In this document: one piece after another, positions 8,153-18,701 of the stretch
Numbering within the stretch: position 1 is the first letter of the stretch
Layout: every line of letters begins with the position of its first letter
Assembly: GCF_022867805.1 (NCBI RefSeq)
Contig: NZ_JALIFO010000006.1
Span: forward strand, 930,001 to 994,000
From: Cuneatibacter sp. NSJ-177
Lineage (GTDB): Bacteria > Bacillota > Clostridia > Lachnospirales > Lachnospiraceae
DNA: 64,000 bases
Direction of reading: 5' to 3'
Translations under genes and position numbers: made by a program
Notes under the pieces: model-generated
The model's input: the letters and a program-made list of their open reading frames with translations, nothing else
Databases searched by the model: none
Told to the model about the DNA's origin: nothing

Positions 8153-9013
8153 CTACATTTGCTTGGCATAGGAGAGGAGATACCGATAGAAATTCCGCAC
8201 CACCGGATTCTGCCAGCCTTCCTTGCCCTTTGTTACGATGATATCCCGCCGGCATTCCGGACTTTCGATCGGGAGAAGCACCACCTGGGAGCTGCGCAAA
8301 GGGCCCCAGGAATATTTGGGCCAAAAACCGATTCCTATCCCTGCGCTGATCAGGTTCCGAACGTTTTCCGGGTTGTCGCTCTCAAAAACGATGTGAGGCG
8401 TAAATCCCGCCGTCTCGCAGAACTGATCACAGATCGCGCGGATCGGGCGGGTTTTATCGAGACTGATATAGCCTTCCTTTGCTGTCTCGCCGAGGCGGAT
8501 GGAGGAACGTCCCGCATAGGGGGAGGCCGCCGGCACGGCGAGGAAAAATTCTTCCTCCAGAATCGTCTGGGTCCGCTCGTCCTGGACGCTGCCCGGAGCC
8601 ACCATGGAGACGCACAGATCATAATTATCGCTGTTCCGGTTCTGATAAAGCTGGAAATTGTCGTTGGGATACTGGGCTTTATAGGCAATGATGCACTTGG
8701 TCACCATGGTGGAAGCAGCCAGCATATTCAGGTGAATCGTGTGGCTGGAAAAATCGTTGGCCTCCCGCAGTTCCTCCGGCAGACTGTCCAGCGCCGCGAG
8801 AATCGGGTACAGCTTTTTTTGAAGCAGGCGTCCGGAATCGTTCAGGGAAATCCCCCGGCTTTTCCGGTCGAAGAGCGGCATCCCCAGTTCTGCCTCCAGG
8901 CGCTGGATGGACTGGGTCAGCGCAGGCTGGGCGATGTGAAGCTGCTCGGCGGCATGGGTCATATGTTCATAGCGGGCGGCCACTAGAAAATAGCGGAGTT
9001 GAAGCAGTTCCAT
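8153..9013 (-). CDS. LysR family transcriptional regulator
   Basis: A 286-residue regulator with an N-terminal winged helix (MELLQLRYFLVAARYEHMTHAAEQLHIAQPALTQSIQRLE pattern; key parts YEHMTHAAEQL and AQPALTQSI) and a C-terminal periplasmic-binding-like effector domain. The ATG at 9013 is preferred over a TTG nine codons upstream because GGAG stands 9 bases before it and LysR proteins start MELxQLRYF. It is transcribed away from the ATP synthase operon, with a 190-base gap holding a palindrome. LysR proteins normally regulate a divergent neighbour, which here would be atpB; the effector is unknown. dapA lies downstream on the same strand. Confidence 0.92.
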   Translation of the reverse strand: MELLQLRYFLVAARYEHMTHAAEQLHIAQPALTQSIQRLEAELGMPLFDRKSRGISLNDSGRLLQKKLYPILAALDSLPEELREANDFSSHTIHLNMLAASTMVTKCIIAYKAQYPNDNFQLYQNRNSDNYDLCVSMVAPGSVQDERTQTILEEEFFLAVPAASPYAGRSSIRLGETAKEGYISLDKTRPIRAICDQFCETAGFTPHIVFESDNPENVRNLISAGIGIGFWPKYSWGPLRSSQVVLLPIESPECRRDIIVTKGKEGWQNPVVRNFYRYLLSYAKQM

Positions 9014-9103
9014 AAAGAATTCTCCTTCAATAGGATTCAAATTATAAAAACATCATAATTATATCGTAACACTTATAAAAAGGCAAGGTTTCCTGGAAAA
9101 AGC

Positions 9104-9121
9104 GATAACATGAAAGTTATC
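9104..9121. promoter_or_regulatory. Palindrome between LysR gene and atp operon, candidate LysR box
   Basis: gataac-atgaaa-gttatc, an interrupted palindrome containing a T-N11-A pattern. It lies about 45 bases upstream of the atp -10 box and about 90 bases from the LysR start, the position expected of a LysR recognition site. Confidence 0.45.
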
Positions 9122-9140
9122 ATTGCATCAAGATTTCCTA

Positions 9141-9170
9141 TTGGAAAAAAAGAGGACCCGTCACTATAAT
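9141..9170 (+). promoter_or_regulatory. Promoter of the atp operon
   Basis: TTGGAA (9141-9146), 18-base spacer, TATAAT (9165-9170), 33 bases before the atpB start. Confidence 0.6.
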
Positions 9171-9203
9171 AAAGCATTGATAAAAAAGGAAGGGGGGACC
9201 TGT

Positions 9204-9890
9204 ATGGGAGGCCTGGCAGAGCGCTTAACCGACGAAATGACGTGCGAAACCGTGTTTACGATACCGCTTTTCGGCGGCATCGAAATCGATGAAGCCGTCG
9301 TCGTAACATGGATCATCATCGCGGTTTTGACGCTCTTATCCATTTTCTTAACGCGGAATTTGCGCGTGGAAAATCCCAGCAAAAGGCAGCTGGCATTGGA
9401 AACCGTGATCGGCGGGCTCCGGAACTTTTTCCAGGATATTCTGGGCGAGGAGGGCCGGCAGTATGTCCCGTATCTGATCAGCGTGGCGCTTTATATCGGT
9501 GTGGCCAACCTGATCGGACTCGTCGGTTTTAAGCCGCCGACCAAGGATATGAATGTGACGGCTGCGCTGGCCATCATGAGCATTGTGCTGGTGGAGGCCG
9601 CCGGAATCCGGAAGAAAGGCGGCGTCGGGTGGCTGAAAAGCTTCGCGGAGCCGGTGGCGGTGGTGCTGCCGATCAACATTCTGGAATTGTTCATCCGGCC
9701 AATTTCCCTGTGCATGCGGCTGTTCGGCAATGTGCTGGGAGCATTCATCGTAATGGAACTGATCAAAGTTGTGATCCCGGTGGCCGTGCCGGTTCCGTTC
9801 AGTTTCTATTTCGATATTTTTGACGGCCTGATTCAGGCCTATGTGTTTGTGTTTTTGACTTCCCTGTTTATCAAGGAAGCCGTCGAGTAG
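9204..9890 (+). CDS. atpB: F1Fo ATP synthase subunit a
   Basis: A 228-residue membrane subunit that forms the ion half-channels against the c ring. The start at 9204 has the strong site AAGGAAGGGGGG; an upstream in-frame ATG at 9123 lacks one and precedes the promoter. Five or so hydrophobic helices are visible. The essential arginine is in the helix ELFIRPISLCMRLFGN (R of CMRLFGN), and the C-terminal GLIQAYVFVFLTSLFI helix is typical. First gene of the atpBEFHAGDC operon; no atpI is present. Confidence 0.95.
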   Translation: MGGLAERLTDEMTCETVFTIPLFGGIEIDEAVVVTWIIIAVLTLLSIFLTRNLRVENPSKRQLALETVIGGLRNFFQDILGEEGRQYVPYLISVALYIGVANLIGLVGFKPPTKDMNVTAALAIMSIVLVEAAGIRKKGGVGWLKSFAEPVAVVLPINILELFIRPISLCMRLFGNVLGAFIVMELIKVVIPVAVPVPFSFYFDIFDGLIQAYVFVFLTSLFIKEAVE

Positions 9891-9930
9891 GGCAAAGCCC
9901 GGAAAATTGAGAAAAAAGGAGAATAAAAAA

Positions 9931-10149
9931 ATGTTGGTAGCAATCGGAGCAGCAGTAGCGGTATTGACGGGAATCGGAGCAGGAATCGGAATTGGTCTTG
10001 CCACGGGAAAAGCGGTGGATGCCATTGCGAGACAGCCGGAGGCGGAAAGCAAGATCAGCAAGTCCCTGATTTTGGGATGCGCCCTGGCGGAGGCGACGGC
10101 TGTGTATGGCTTTGTCATCGGCCTTTTGATCATTTTCTTCCTGGGATAA
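9931..10149 (+). CDS. atpE: F1Fo ATP synthase subunit c
   Basis: A 72-residue two-helix proteolipid. The glycine-rich first helix (GIGAGIGIGLATGKA) and the RQPEA polar loop are intact. The ion-binding carboxylate is E54 in CALAEATAVYG. Compared with Na+-type c subunits, the Gln in helix 1 is replaced by Ile and the Ser after the Glu by Ala, which points to proton rather than sodium coupling. The start at 9931 follows an AAAAAAGGAG site; an in-frame ATG-less extension upstream (MRKKENKK) contains that site and is not coding. Confidence 0.95.
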   Translation: MLVAIGAAVAVLTGIGAGIGIGLATGKAVDAIARQPEAESKISKSLILGCALAEATAVYGFVIGLLIIFFLG

Positions 10150-10167
10150 GAAAGAAGGTGCCTTGAA

Positions 10168-10668
10168 GTGTTGCGATTGGATTGGAACCTGCTTTGGACC
10201 ATCCTGAACCTGCTGATTTTTTATGTCCTGATCCGAAAATTCTTGATCCATCCGGTTCTCTCCATCATGGAGAAGAGGGAGAACCTGATCGAAGGACAGC
10301 TAAAGAACGCAAAGGCCCAGGAAGCGCAGGCGGCGGCCAGCAAGGCGGAGTATGAGGCCGCCCTGGCGTCCGCAAAAGAAGAGGCGGCTGCTATTGTCGA
10401 GCAGGCAAAAAGCGAGGCCAAAGAAAAGGGCGAAGCGATCGTCCGAGAAGCAGAGGCGGAAGCTGGAAAGCAGCTGATTCGGGCCAAGCAGGAGGCGGAA
10501 GCCGAGAAAGAACGCGCCCGGATGGATGTGCAGACCGAGGTGGCCGGACTGGCAATGGCGGCGGTGGCAAAGATTCTGGAAAGCGGAAGCGACGCGGACA
10601 GCGATGCGGCGCTCTATCGTCAATTTTTGAAAAAAGCGGGTGGTGCGAATGACACGGACGGCCGTTAA
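10168..10668 (+). CDS. atpF: F1Fo ATP synthase subunit b
   Basis: A 166-residue peripheral-stalk subunit with one N-terminal membrane helix (LLWTILNLLIFYVLI) followed by a long Ala/Glu/Lys-rich coiled coil, about residues 30-150. The start is GTG at 10168 (GAAGGTG site 8 bases upstream), giving MLRLDWN, the usual b-subunit opening. Its 3' end overlaps atpH by 20 bases. Confidence 0.94.
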   Translation: MLRLDWNLLWTILNLLIFYVLIRKFLIHPVLSIMEKRENLIEGQLKNAKAQEAQAAASKAEYEAALASAKEEAAAIVEQAKSEAKEKGEAIVREAEAEAGKQLIRAKQEAEAEKERARMDVQTEVAGLAMAAVAKILESGSDADSDAALYRQFLKKAGGANDTDGR

Positions 10669-11152
10669 CTATGGAACGGTTCTGTATCAGCTGAACCCTC
10701 CGGAGGAGGCGGTTCGGGAAATGACGGAAATCTTTCGTCTGTGTCCGGAGGCCGCGGAAATCCTGGACAATCCGGTGATTTCCCGGAAGGAGAAGCATGC
10801 GGTGGTGGACCGGTTGTTTCCGGAACCGCTCCGGAATTTTGGAAAGCTGGTCAGCGACCGGGGCCATGCCCGAAAGATTGGGGAGATGGCTAAGGTCTAT
10901 CAGAACTGCAAAAACCAAGAGCGCCATATTCTTGCGGCGGAGCTTTTCTGTGTGACGGAACCGGGGGATGAGGAGCTGGAGGGTTTTCGAAAATTTCTGC
11001 TGGAGACCTACCAGGCGGAAGACGTGCAGATTACGGTGAGAAAAAAGCCGGATCTGATCGGCGGATTCCTGCTCCGGGTGGGCTGCCGGGAATATGATTG
11101 GAGCCTGCGTGGACGGCTGCAGCAGCTGAGACAGAGTTTGATCCGGAGGTAA
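10649..11152 (+). CDS. atpH: F1Fo ATP synthase subunit delta
   Basis: A 167-residue stalk subunit linking b to F1. The N-terminal helical domain and the C-terminal [16 protein letters not shown] segment, the conserved delta/OSCP signature (DLIGGF), are visible. The ATG at 10649 gives MTRTAVNYG; an in-frame GTG at 10640 is a less likely start. It overlaps atpF by 20 bases, which suggests translational coupling. Confidence 0.93.
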   Translation: MTRTAVNYGTVLYQLNPPEEAVREMTEIFRLCPEAAEILDNPVISRKEKHAVVDRLFPEPLRNFGKLVSDRGHARKIGEMAKVYQNCKNQERHILAAELFCVTEPGDEELEGFRKFLLETYQAEDVQITVRKKPDLIGGFLLRVGCREYDWSLRGRLQQLRQSLIRR

Positions 11153-11156
11153 AAGG

Positions 11157-12668
11157 ATGAGTGCGATTCACTCGGAAGATATTATTTCCATTTTAAAAGA
11201 GGAAATTGAAAATTATGAGGCGATGTGCGCCGACCGGGAGACCGGAAGCGTGATTTGGGTCGGGGACGGCATCGCCACCGTATACGGCATTGACCATGCG
11301 GTGTACGGAGAGATTGTCACCTTTGAGACCGGGGTAAAGGGCATGGTGCAGGATATCCGCCAGGATTCCATTGGCTGCATCCTGTTCGGCAAGGACACCG
11401 GGATCAAGGAAGGCACCAAAGTGGTGCGAAGCGGAAAGCGAGCAGGCGTGCCGGTGGGGCCTGCGTATATCGGCCGCATCGTCGACGCGCTGGGAGCGCC
11501 GATTGACGGAAAAGGGGAAATCCCCGCAGAGGACTATTTCCCGGTGGAGCGGGAAGCGCCTGGAATCGTGGACCGTCAGTCGGTTACGGTGCCTCTGGAG
11601 ACGGGAATCCTCTCCATCGACGCCATGTTCCCCATCGGCCGCGGACAGCGGGAGCTGATCATTGGCGACCGCCAGACAGGAAAAACATCCTTGGCCGTGG
11701 ATACGATCCTGAACCAGAAAGGGAAAGACGTGGTCTGCATCTATGTAGCTATCGGCCAGAAGGCATCGACCGTGGCAAAGCTGGTGGGGACGCTGACCAA
11801 GTACGACGCCATGGAGTATACGATCGTGGTTTCGGCCACGGCAAGCGAATGTGCGCCTTTGCAGTACGTAGCCCCGTATTCCGGCACGGCGATGGCGGAA
11901 TATTTTATGCTGCAGGGGAAAGATGTGCTGATTGTCTACGATGACCTTTCCAAGCATGCGGTGGCTTACCGGGCCCTGTCTTTGCTTTTGGAGCGGCCGC
12001 CGGGACGGGAGGCTTATCCGGGAGACGTATTCTACCTGCATTCGCGTCTGCTGGAGCGGTCCAGCCGTCTCAGTGAGAAAGCGGGGGGCGGTTCGATCAC
12101 GGCGCTGCCGATTATTGAGACCCAGGCAGGAGATGTCTCTGCCTATATTCCGACCAATGTGATCTCCATCACCGACGGCCAGATTTTCTTGGAAAGCGAT
12201 CTGTTCTTTGCCGGTATGCGTCCGGCTGTCAACGTCGGCCTTTCGGTTTCGCGGGTGGGCGGAGCGGCCCAGACCAAGGCCATGAAGAAGGCGTCCGGCA
12301 GCATCCGGATCGACCTGGCTCAGTACCGGGAGATGGAAGTGTTTACTCAGTTTAGCTCCGACCTGGACGCGGCCACCAAAGCGCAGCTCCAGTACGGAAC
12401 CTGTCTGATGGAGCTTTTAAAGCAGCCTTTGTGCCAGCCGATTTCCATGGCGCACCAGGTGATTACCCTCTGCGCCGCGACCCACAAAGTGATGGTGGAT
12501 CTGGAGAAGAAGAAAATCAAGCCATTCCAGAAAGATATGTTGGAATGGTTTGACCGGGAGCATCCGGAGATCATCGGAGAACTAAACGAGACCAGAGCGC
12601 TTAGCGACGAGCTGGCACAAAAAATCGTCGCGGCGGCGGAAGAATTCAAAGCAAAGAGCGGGGGTTGA
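11157..12668 (+). CDS. atpA: F1Fo ATP synthase subunit alpha
   Basis: A 503-residue non-catalytic nucleotide-binding subunit. The P-loop GDRQTGKT is at residues 170-177 and Walker B in [12 protein letters not shown]. The arginine finger lies in the conserved [12 protein letters not shown] segment. Length is normal. It starts 4 bases after the atpH stop and ends 1 base before atpG, in a tightly packed operon. Confidence 0.97.
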   Translation: MSAIHSEDIISILKEEIENYEAMCADRETGSVIWVGDGIATVYGIDHAVYGEIVTFETGVKGMVQDIRQDSIGCILFGKDTGIKEGTKVVRSGKRAGVPVGPAYIGRIVDALGAPIDGKGEIPAEDYFPVEREAPGIVDRQSVTVPLETGILSIDAMFPIGRGQRELIIGDRQTGKTSLAVDTILNQKGKDVVCIYVAIGQKASTVAKLVGTLTKYDAMEYTIVVSATASECAPLQYVAPYSGTAMAEYFMLQGKDVLIVYDDLSKHAVAYRALSLLLERPPGREAYPGDVFYLHSRLLERSSRLSEKAGGGSITALPIIETQAGDVSAYIPTNVISITDGQIFLESDLFFAGMRPAVNVGLSVSRVGGAAQTKAMKKASGSIRIDLAQYREMEVFTQFSSDLDAATKAQLQYGTCLMELLKQPLCQPISMAHQVITLCAATHKVMVDLEKKKIKPFQKDMLEWFDREHPEIIGELNETRALSDELAQKIVAAAEEFKAKSGG

Positions 12669-12669
12669 T

Positions 12670-13572
12670 ATGGCAAATATCAGGGAAATTCAGGGGCGGA
12701 TGAAAAGTATCCAGGACACCATGAAAATCACCAACGCAATGTATATGATTTCTTCATCGAAGATGAAGCGGGCAAAGAAGGTTCTCTCAGATACGGAGCC
12801 CTATTTTTACGGCATGCAGAGTGCGATCAGCCGGATCCTGCGCCATGTGCCGGACATCGAACACCCTTATTTCGAATCCGAGCATCCAGGCCCGTCCCAT
12901 GAAAAACGGATCGGCACCATCGTGGTTACGGCCGACAAAGGCTTAGCCGGGGCGTACAATCACAATATTTTAAAGCTGGCGGAGGAGCAGGCAAAGCTTC
13001 CGGGAAGCCATACGTTCTATGTCCTGGGCGAACTGGGCCGCCAGAATTTCCGGAAAAAGAAGCCGGAAAATGTGGAAGTGGATCTGACGTTCCGCTACAC
13101 GGTACAGAGGCCGACCATGCACCGGGCCAGGCTGATTTCCGAGCGGCTGCTTCATCTGTTCCAGGAGGGAAACTTGGACGAAGTCCATATTATCTATACG
13201 GTGATGGTCAATGCCATGACAGCGGAGCCCCAGGTTTTGCAGCTGCTTCCCTTGAAAAAGGCTTCTTTTGGACCGGCCATCGCCATTCCTTACGGCGTGC
13301 ACCAGGAGGAAATTATGCTGAACCCTTCTGCGGATGCGGTGCTTTCCGCTATCATCCCCAACTATGTAACGGGAGTGATCTACGGCTGCCTGGTGGAGTC
13401 CTATGCCAGCGAGCAGAACGCGCGGATGACCGCGATGGAGTCCTCGACGAGAAGCGCAAAGGAGATGCTCCGGGATCTTTCCGTGGAGTTCAACCGGGCG
13501 CGCCAGGCTGCGATCACCCAGGAAATCACCGAGGTGATCAGCGGGGCAAAAGCCCAAAAAAGCAAGAGTTAG
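12670..13572 (+). CDS. atpG: F1Fo ATP synthase subunit gamma
   Basis: A 300-residue rotor shaft subunit. The N-terminal helix MANIREIQGRMKSIQDTMKITNAM (key part KSIQDTMKITNAM) and the C-terminal helix with MTAMESSTRSAKEML and FNRARQAAITQEITEVISGA are the conserved coiled-coil parts. The central Rossmann-like region contains VVTADKGLAGAYNHNI. Normal length; lies between atpA and atpD as usual. Confidence 0.96.
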   Translation: MANIREIQGRMKSIQDTMKITNAMYMISSSKMKRAKKVLSDTEPYFYGMQSAISRILRHVPDIEHPYFESEHPGPSHEKRIGTIVVTADKGLAGAYNHNILKLAEEQAKLPGSHTFYVLGELGRQNFRKKKPENVEVDLTFRYTVQRPTMHRARLISERLLHLFQEGNLDEVHIIYTVMVNAMTAEPQVLQLLPLKKASFGPAIAIPYGVHQEEIMLNPSADAVLSAIIPNYVTGVIYGCLVESYASEQNARMTAMESSTRSAKEMLRDLSVEFNRARQAAITQEITEVISGAKAQKSKS

Positions 13573-14991
<1,419 letters not shown>

Positions 14992-14999
14992 GGTGAAAA

Positions 15000-15419
15000 A
15001 TGAGCAGTTTTGGTCTGAGGGTCCTTTCCAGCGACCGGGTGTTTTTTGAAGGACGCGTGAACATGCTGGTGCTTCCGGCCCCGGACGGAGAGGCCGGAAT
15101 TCTGGCACACCACGCAGACATGGTGATCGCAGTTCAAAACGGCGAGATGCGTTTTCAAACCGAGGACGGTGAGTGGCATTACGCCGTGGTCGGTACCGGC
15201 CTGGCGGAGGTGATCAACAACCGCGCCCTGGTGCTGGTGGACACGGCGGAGCGTCCGGAGGAGATCGACGAGAAACGGGCCCAGGAAGCCTTGGAGCGGG
15301 CCCAGGAAGAGCTGCGTCAGAAGCAGAGTATTGAGGAGTATTATGTGACCCAGGCCACCTTGGCGCGGGCGTTAAGCCGGCTGAAGGAGAAAAACCGGCA
15401 TGGGAATATCAATAATTAG
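15000..15419 (+). CDS. atpC: F1Fo ATP synthase subunit epsilon
   Basis: A 139-residue central-stalk subunit. N-terminal beta sandwich with SSDRVFFEGRVNMLVLPAPDGEAGILAHHA (key part DGEAGILAHHA) and C-terminal two-helix hairpin rich in Glu/Arg. It starts 8 bases after atpD and is the last gene of the operon, ahead of a terminator. Confidence 0.95.
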   Translation: MSSFGLRVLSSDRVFFEGRVNMLVLPAPDGEAGILAHHADMVIAVQNGEMRFQTEDGEWHYAVVGTGLAEVINNRALVLVDTAERPEEIDEKRAQEALERAQEELRQKQSIEEYYVTQATLARALSRLKEKNRHGNINN

Positions 15420-15447
15420 GTTATCGTGGGAGATCATTTTTGAGAGG

Positions 15448-15497
15448 GAGGAATCCGGAACCGGCGGGATATGCGGCGGCCCTGGGTTCCTCTTTTA
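15448..15497 (+). terminator. Terminator after the atp operon
   Basis: Arms gaggaatcc (15448-15456) and gggttcctc (15484-15492) with one G-U pair, then TTTTATT. It overlaps the stop codon region of the convergent minus-strand gene. Confidence 0.65.
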
Positions 15498-17795
15498 TTC
15501 TGAATCGCTCTCCGTTTCGGGGTCATGAGTCAAAAGACTTTCAAACATATCCAAGATGGTTTCGTCGTCCAGGAACTTTGGGAAAACCAGGTCAGTGAAC
15601 GGATTAGAATCGTCCTCCGATTCATTCTCCAATTCTGTCAGCTCAAAAATCCGGTCTTCTACCATTTCTTTGACAGAGGAGAGATCCACGCGGAAACAGT
15701 TTTCCAGGGATTCCAAGCCGGCTCGGTAATCATCGCAGAAAGATTCATAATCAATCTCTTGGATGTCCCCAAGGGCTAGTTCCTTTGTGTAATCTTCCAA
15801 CGCCTCATAGACCCTGGAAAATCGATCCTTTTCCAAGGCGCAGGAATGGTGAGGAAGGAGATCACAGAAAAGGAGAAAATCTTCAATGGAATACACAAAC
15901 GAATACTCGAACCAAGCGAGAGCATATTCCAAGGCTGCCCGGATGATTTCTTTATCCCAAATTTCCTCGTATCCATTGGCGCTTAAATTTTTCAATAGAT
16001 CCCGCAACGTATTCGGTTCCTCTTTTTGATGCCAGTTGTCTTCGGTCAAAGATTCCCGTCCTGCCTCCAGCCAGGAAGGTAGCTGATGAATAAAATTTAG
16101 AATCATATCCTGAATTTCCGGGAAGGAAAGCTCTTTGTTGGCTTCCGACAGATTGATCATTTGTTTTCCGGGAATATAGATGGTTTTGATTTTGTCGAAG
16201 GGGGCGGGATCCATCGTTCGCCGGATTGCATTGAGGACGGCATCTTTGTGGGCGTGACTTAGTTTCCGGTCGATACCAGCCAGGTGGATGCAGGAGTCAA
16301 AACTCGATGCAAAATCGCAGAGCGTCCGGAATTCACCGTCGTTTTCCCGGAGATATCCCTGGATGAAATCACGCACCGAGGGGTTGTGATAGGCCACCGA
16401 CGCGCGGTCTATTTTAATAAAGGTTCCTTCCGCTTCTTTGAGGGCATCCCGAAAATCGGTATCGGACAAAGAACGATTCTCCGACACCGCCTTGTGCCGG
16501 TGATAGGGCTCGTAATCCTTTTTTAAGTCTGAAAAGAAAACAGAACGGGGGGAGGCGCTGAGCAGAAGCAATAAATCCTTCGCCGCCGGGCTGATCTGTC
16601 TGCGGAAAGCGTTCTCCCATAATTTGTTCGGATGGCTTAGGGTGTCCATAAAAAAATCATAAAAGCGGCTGCTGTCGGGAAGATGGAATAAATTTGTGAC
16701 GGCCTCGATCAGCCGGGGACTGTAATTGGGGTGATCAATGATTTCCATGATTCTTCCATCTGCCAGCAGGTCTTGAATGCAGTCTTTGGGCACATGATAA
16801 AAATAGAGATGATTGTACAGGATCCGCGCTCGATCCGCTTTGGTGTAATCCTCCAGGGAAATCATACATTTGTTATAGTCAAAGTCTTGGCGGGCAAATT
16901 CCTCGTAGCTGAGGCGGGCCTGATTGAGGATATACTCCCTGGTAGTGAGTATAAATTTTTTCCCTTTCTGCCGGGAAATATGCCTCAGGAACGACAGCAG
17001 TTCTTTGCCCTCGTTTTTGTTCGTTTTCATTTCCAGCGCGGTGCTGCCCAGAAAGTCGTCGTAAAGGAAAAACTGCTTTCCCTCCGGCCGGTAGGTTTTG
17101 ATCGCTTCTCTGATATCGGAACGAATCGGAATGATTTGATATCCCTGGTCTAAATAGTAGATGGATAATATTTCTGCGAGAGTGGTTTTTCCGATTCCGG
17201 GAATGCCGGAAATAATGCAGCAGTTAAATTCGTCCAGGACTTTTTTTGCTTTGCCAAAGGCAGTTTTGCTTTGAACGTAAAGTTTCAGCTTTTCCTCCAG
17301 TTCGGCCTGAAGAAATTCACTCTGGCGATAGACCTCACTGTGGAGGACTTTTTGAAGAACCGCCGTGCTGGTAAGCCAAAGTTTATAATGAGCCTCCTCG
17401 ATATCTGGATGCTGACGGAGGAGCGAATTGATTTCATTTCCGCCTAAAATATCGTTTGTTGATTTACAAAAAGGCTGCAGCAGGGAAAACAGCTTGTCCT
17501 TTTCTCCGGTCGTAAAAAAATGGGAGGTTGCCAGGATGTAGCGGGCGGGCCGAAGTTTCCCTACTTTCGGGAGCTCGTTTTTCATTTCTTTGTAAAGTAT
17601 GGAAAAAGAAGATTTGGTAAAATGCTTGCATTGAACCACAGTATCTTCATTCTGAATTCCGGCGTACCGCAGATCAATGCCTTTATCCCGTCCCTGACGG
17701 AAATTTTCCATCTGTTTGCCCCATGCGGAACTGAAGAGATCACAGCACAACAGTTCAAAATCATAGTAAGACAGAGATTTGAAGTCATATTCCAT
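15495..17795 (-). CDS. Restriction endonuclease (Mrr-like) fused to a STAND-type NTPase; likely defence protein
   Basis: A 766-residue protein. Residues about 1-130 form a PD-(D/E)xK-type nuclease: GRDKGID with D41, and the QCK motif at 55-57. A P-loop NTPase of the nSTAND3 kind follows: Walker A GIPGIGKTT at 197-205, Walker B FFLYDD at 242-247, and the LTTREY sensor-like motif at 283-288. The remaining 460 residues are helical with no repeats I can name and probably act as the recognition part, as in other STAND proteins; this is inference. The start has a GAGGTGGG site. It stands alone, convergent with the atp operon. A decayed paralog lies at 27993-31346. Similar architectures are predicted or shown to act against phages. 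Confidence 0.85.
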   Translation of the reverse strand: MEYDFKSLSYYDFELLCCDLFSSAWGKQMENFRQGRDKGIDLRYAGIQNEDTVVQCKHFTKSSFSILYKEMKNELPKVGKLRPARYILATSHFFTTGEKDKLFSLLQPFCKSTNDILGGNEINSLLRQHPDIEEAHYKLWLTSTAVLQKVLHSEVYRQSEFLQAELEEKLKLYVQSKTAFGKAKKVLDEFNCCIISGIPGIGKTTLAEILSIYYLDQGYQIIPIRSDIREAIKTYRPEGKQFFLYDDFLGSTALEMKTNKNEGKELLSFLRHISRQKGKKFILTTREYILNQARLSYEEFARQDFDYNKCMISLEDYTKADRARILYNHLYFYHVPKDCIQDLLADGRIMEIIDHPNYSPRLIEAVTNLFHLPDSSRFYDFFMDTLSHPNKLWENAFRRQISPAAKDLLLLLSASPRSVFFSDLKKDYEPYHRHKAVSENRSLSDTDFRDALKEAEGTFIKIDRASVAYHNPSVRDFIQGYLRENDGEFRTLCDFASSFDSCIHLAGIDRKLSHAHKDAVLNAIRRTMDPAPFDKIKTIYIPGKQMINLSEANKELSFPEIQDMILNFIHQLPSWLEAGRESLTEDNWHQKEEPNTLRDLLKNLSANGYEEIWDKEIIRAALEYALAWFEYSFVYSIEDFLLFCDLLPHHSCALEKDRFSRVYEALEDYTKELALGDIQEIDYESFCDDYRAGLESLENCFRVDLSSVKEMVEDRIFELTELENESEDDSNPFTDLVFPKFLDDETILDMFESLLTHDPETESDSE

Positions 17796-17982
17796 CCGTG
17801 TTTCCCACCTCGGTTTATTTTTGTCGGAGTATTATTATTGTAAAGGATACGACAGGAAAAGTAAAGAAATGTTTTGGAATTGTCGAAATAGGTAGAACGT
17901 TGTTATGACAAGATCAAATTCTGGATGGCGTGTTTCGAAAAAGATACGGACGAAAAGGCGGAAAAAGAAATTAGAATATGAG

Positions 17983-18011
17983 TTGCACAGAGAAAGGGAG
18001 TGTTTTATAAT
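17983..18011 (+). promoter_or_regulatory. Promoter of the GNAT gene
   Basis: TTGCAC (17983-17988), 17-base spacer, TATAAT (18006-18011), about 84 bases before the start codon. The 17796-17982 stretch before it holds no gene I can support. Confidence 0.65.
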
Positions 18012-18094
18012 ACAAACAGGATGATTGGATCCGCCATAAGAGATACCGCTATAAAATGTTGAGTGGGATCGGGGGAACAAGAGGAGAGAAAGTG

Positions 18095-18586
18095 ATGGAA
18101 ATATGCCCTTCGCGTCCGGAAGATCAAGAGGAGATGCTCCGGATTTATGAAATTGCCCGCCGGTTTATGGCGGAGCAGGGGAACCCCCATCAGTGGGGAG
18201 ACGAGGGATACCCGAAAGCAGAGCTGCTTTCAGAGGATATCCGGCAGAATCGAAGCTATGTCTGTGCAGAGAACGGAGATATCGTGGGGACATTTTGCTA
18301 TTTCATCGGAACGGAGCCTTCCTACCGGGAAATCCGGGAGGGCGGCTGGCTGAACGATAAACCTTACGGCGTCCTCCACCGCCTTGCTTCCGACGGCCGG
18401 GTCAGAGGAGTAGCCTCTGCCACAGTGGATTGGTGCCTGACCCAATGCCGGAATTTGCGGGTGGATACCCACGAAGAAAATCTCGTGATGCAGAATTTCT
18501 TTCAAAAGAAAGGCTTCCTTTATTGTGGAAGAATTACACTGGAAGACGGGACAGACCGGCTGGCTTATCAGAAAATTGCGGAATGA
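18095..18586 (+). CDS. GNAT family N-acetyltransferase
   Basis: A 163-residue protein with a GNAT fold. The acetyl-CoA loop region is GVLHRLASDGRVRGVAS and the C-terminal part LRVDTHEENLVMQNFFQKKGF carries the usual NxxMQxxxxKxGF motif. The start at 18095 has GAGGAGAG 7 bases upstream; the longer frame (from 18056) has no such site. The substrate is unknown. It precedes a hemerythrin gene that has its own promoter. Confidence 0.88.
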   Translation: MEICPSRPEDQEEMLRIYEIARRFMAEQGNPHQWGDEGYPKAELLSEDIRQNRSYVCAENGDIVGTFCYFIGTEPSYREIREGGWLNDKPYGVLHRLASDGRVRGVASATVDWCLTQCRNLRVDTHEENLVMQNFFQKKGFLYCGRITLEDGTDRLAYQKIAE

Positions 18587-18631
18587 CGAAAGAAAAAGAG
18601 GAAAATCGGGCTGTTTCTTTCCAGGAAAAAC

Positions 18632-18660
18632 TTGACTTTTATGACAAAATAAAGTATCCT
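18632..18660 (+). promoter_or_regulatory. Promoter of the bacteriohemerythrin gene
   Basis: TTGACT (18632-18637), 17-base spacer, TATCCT (18655-18660), 42 bases before the ATG. Confidence 0.65.
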
Positions 18661-18701
18661 AATAACAGGAATAGTTCTCGAAATTAAAAGGAGGATAAGT
18701 G

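Noticed and set aside
9123-9203. Longer atpB start at 9123
   Set aside because: It lies upstream of the promoter -10 box and lacks a ribosome site, whereas 9204 has a strong one.
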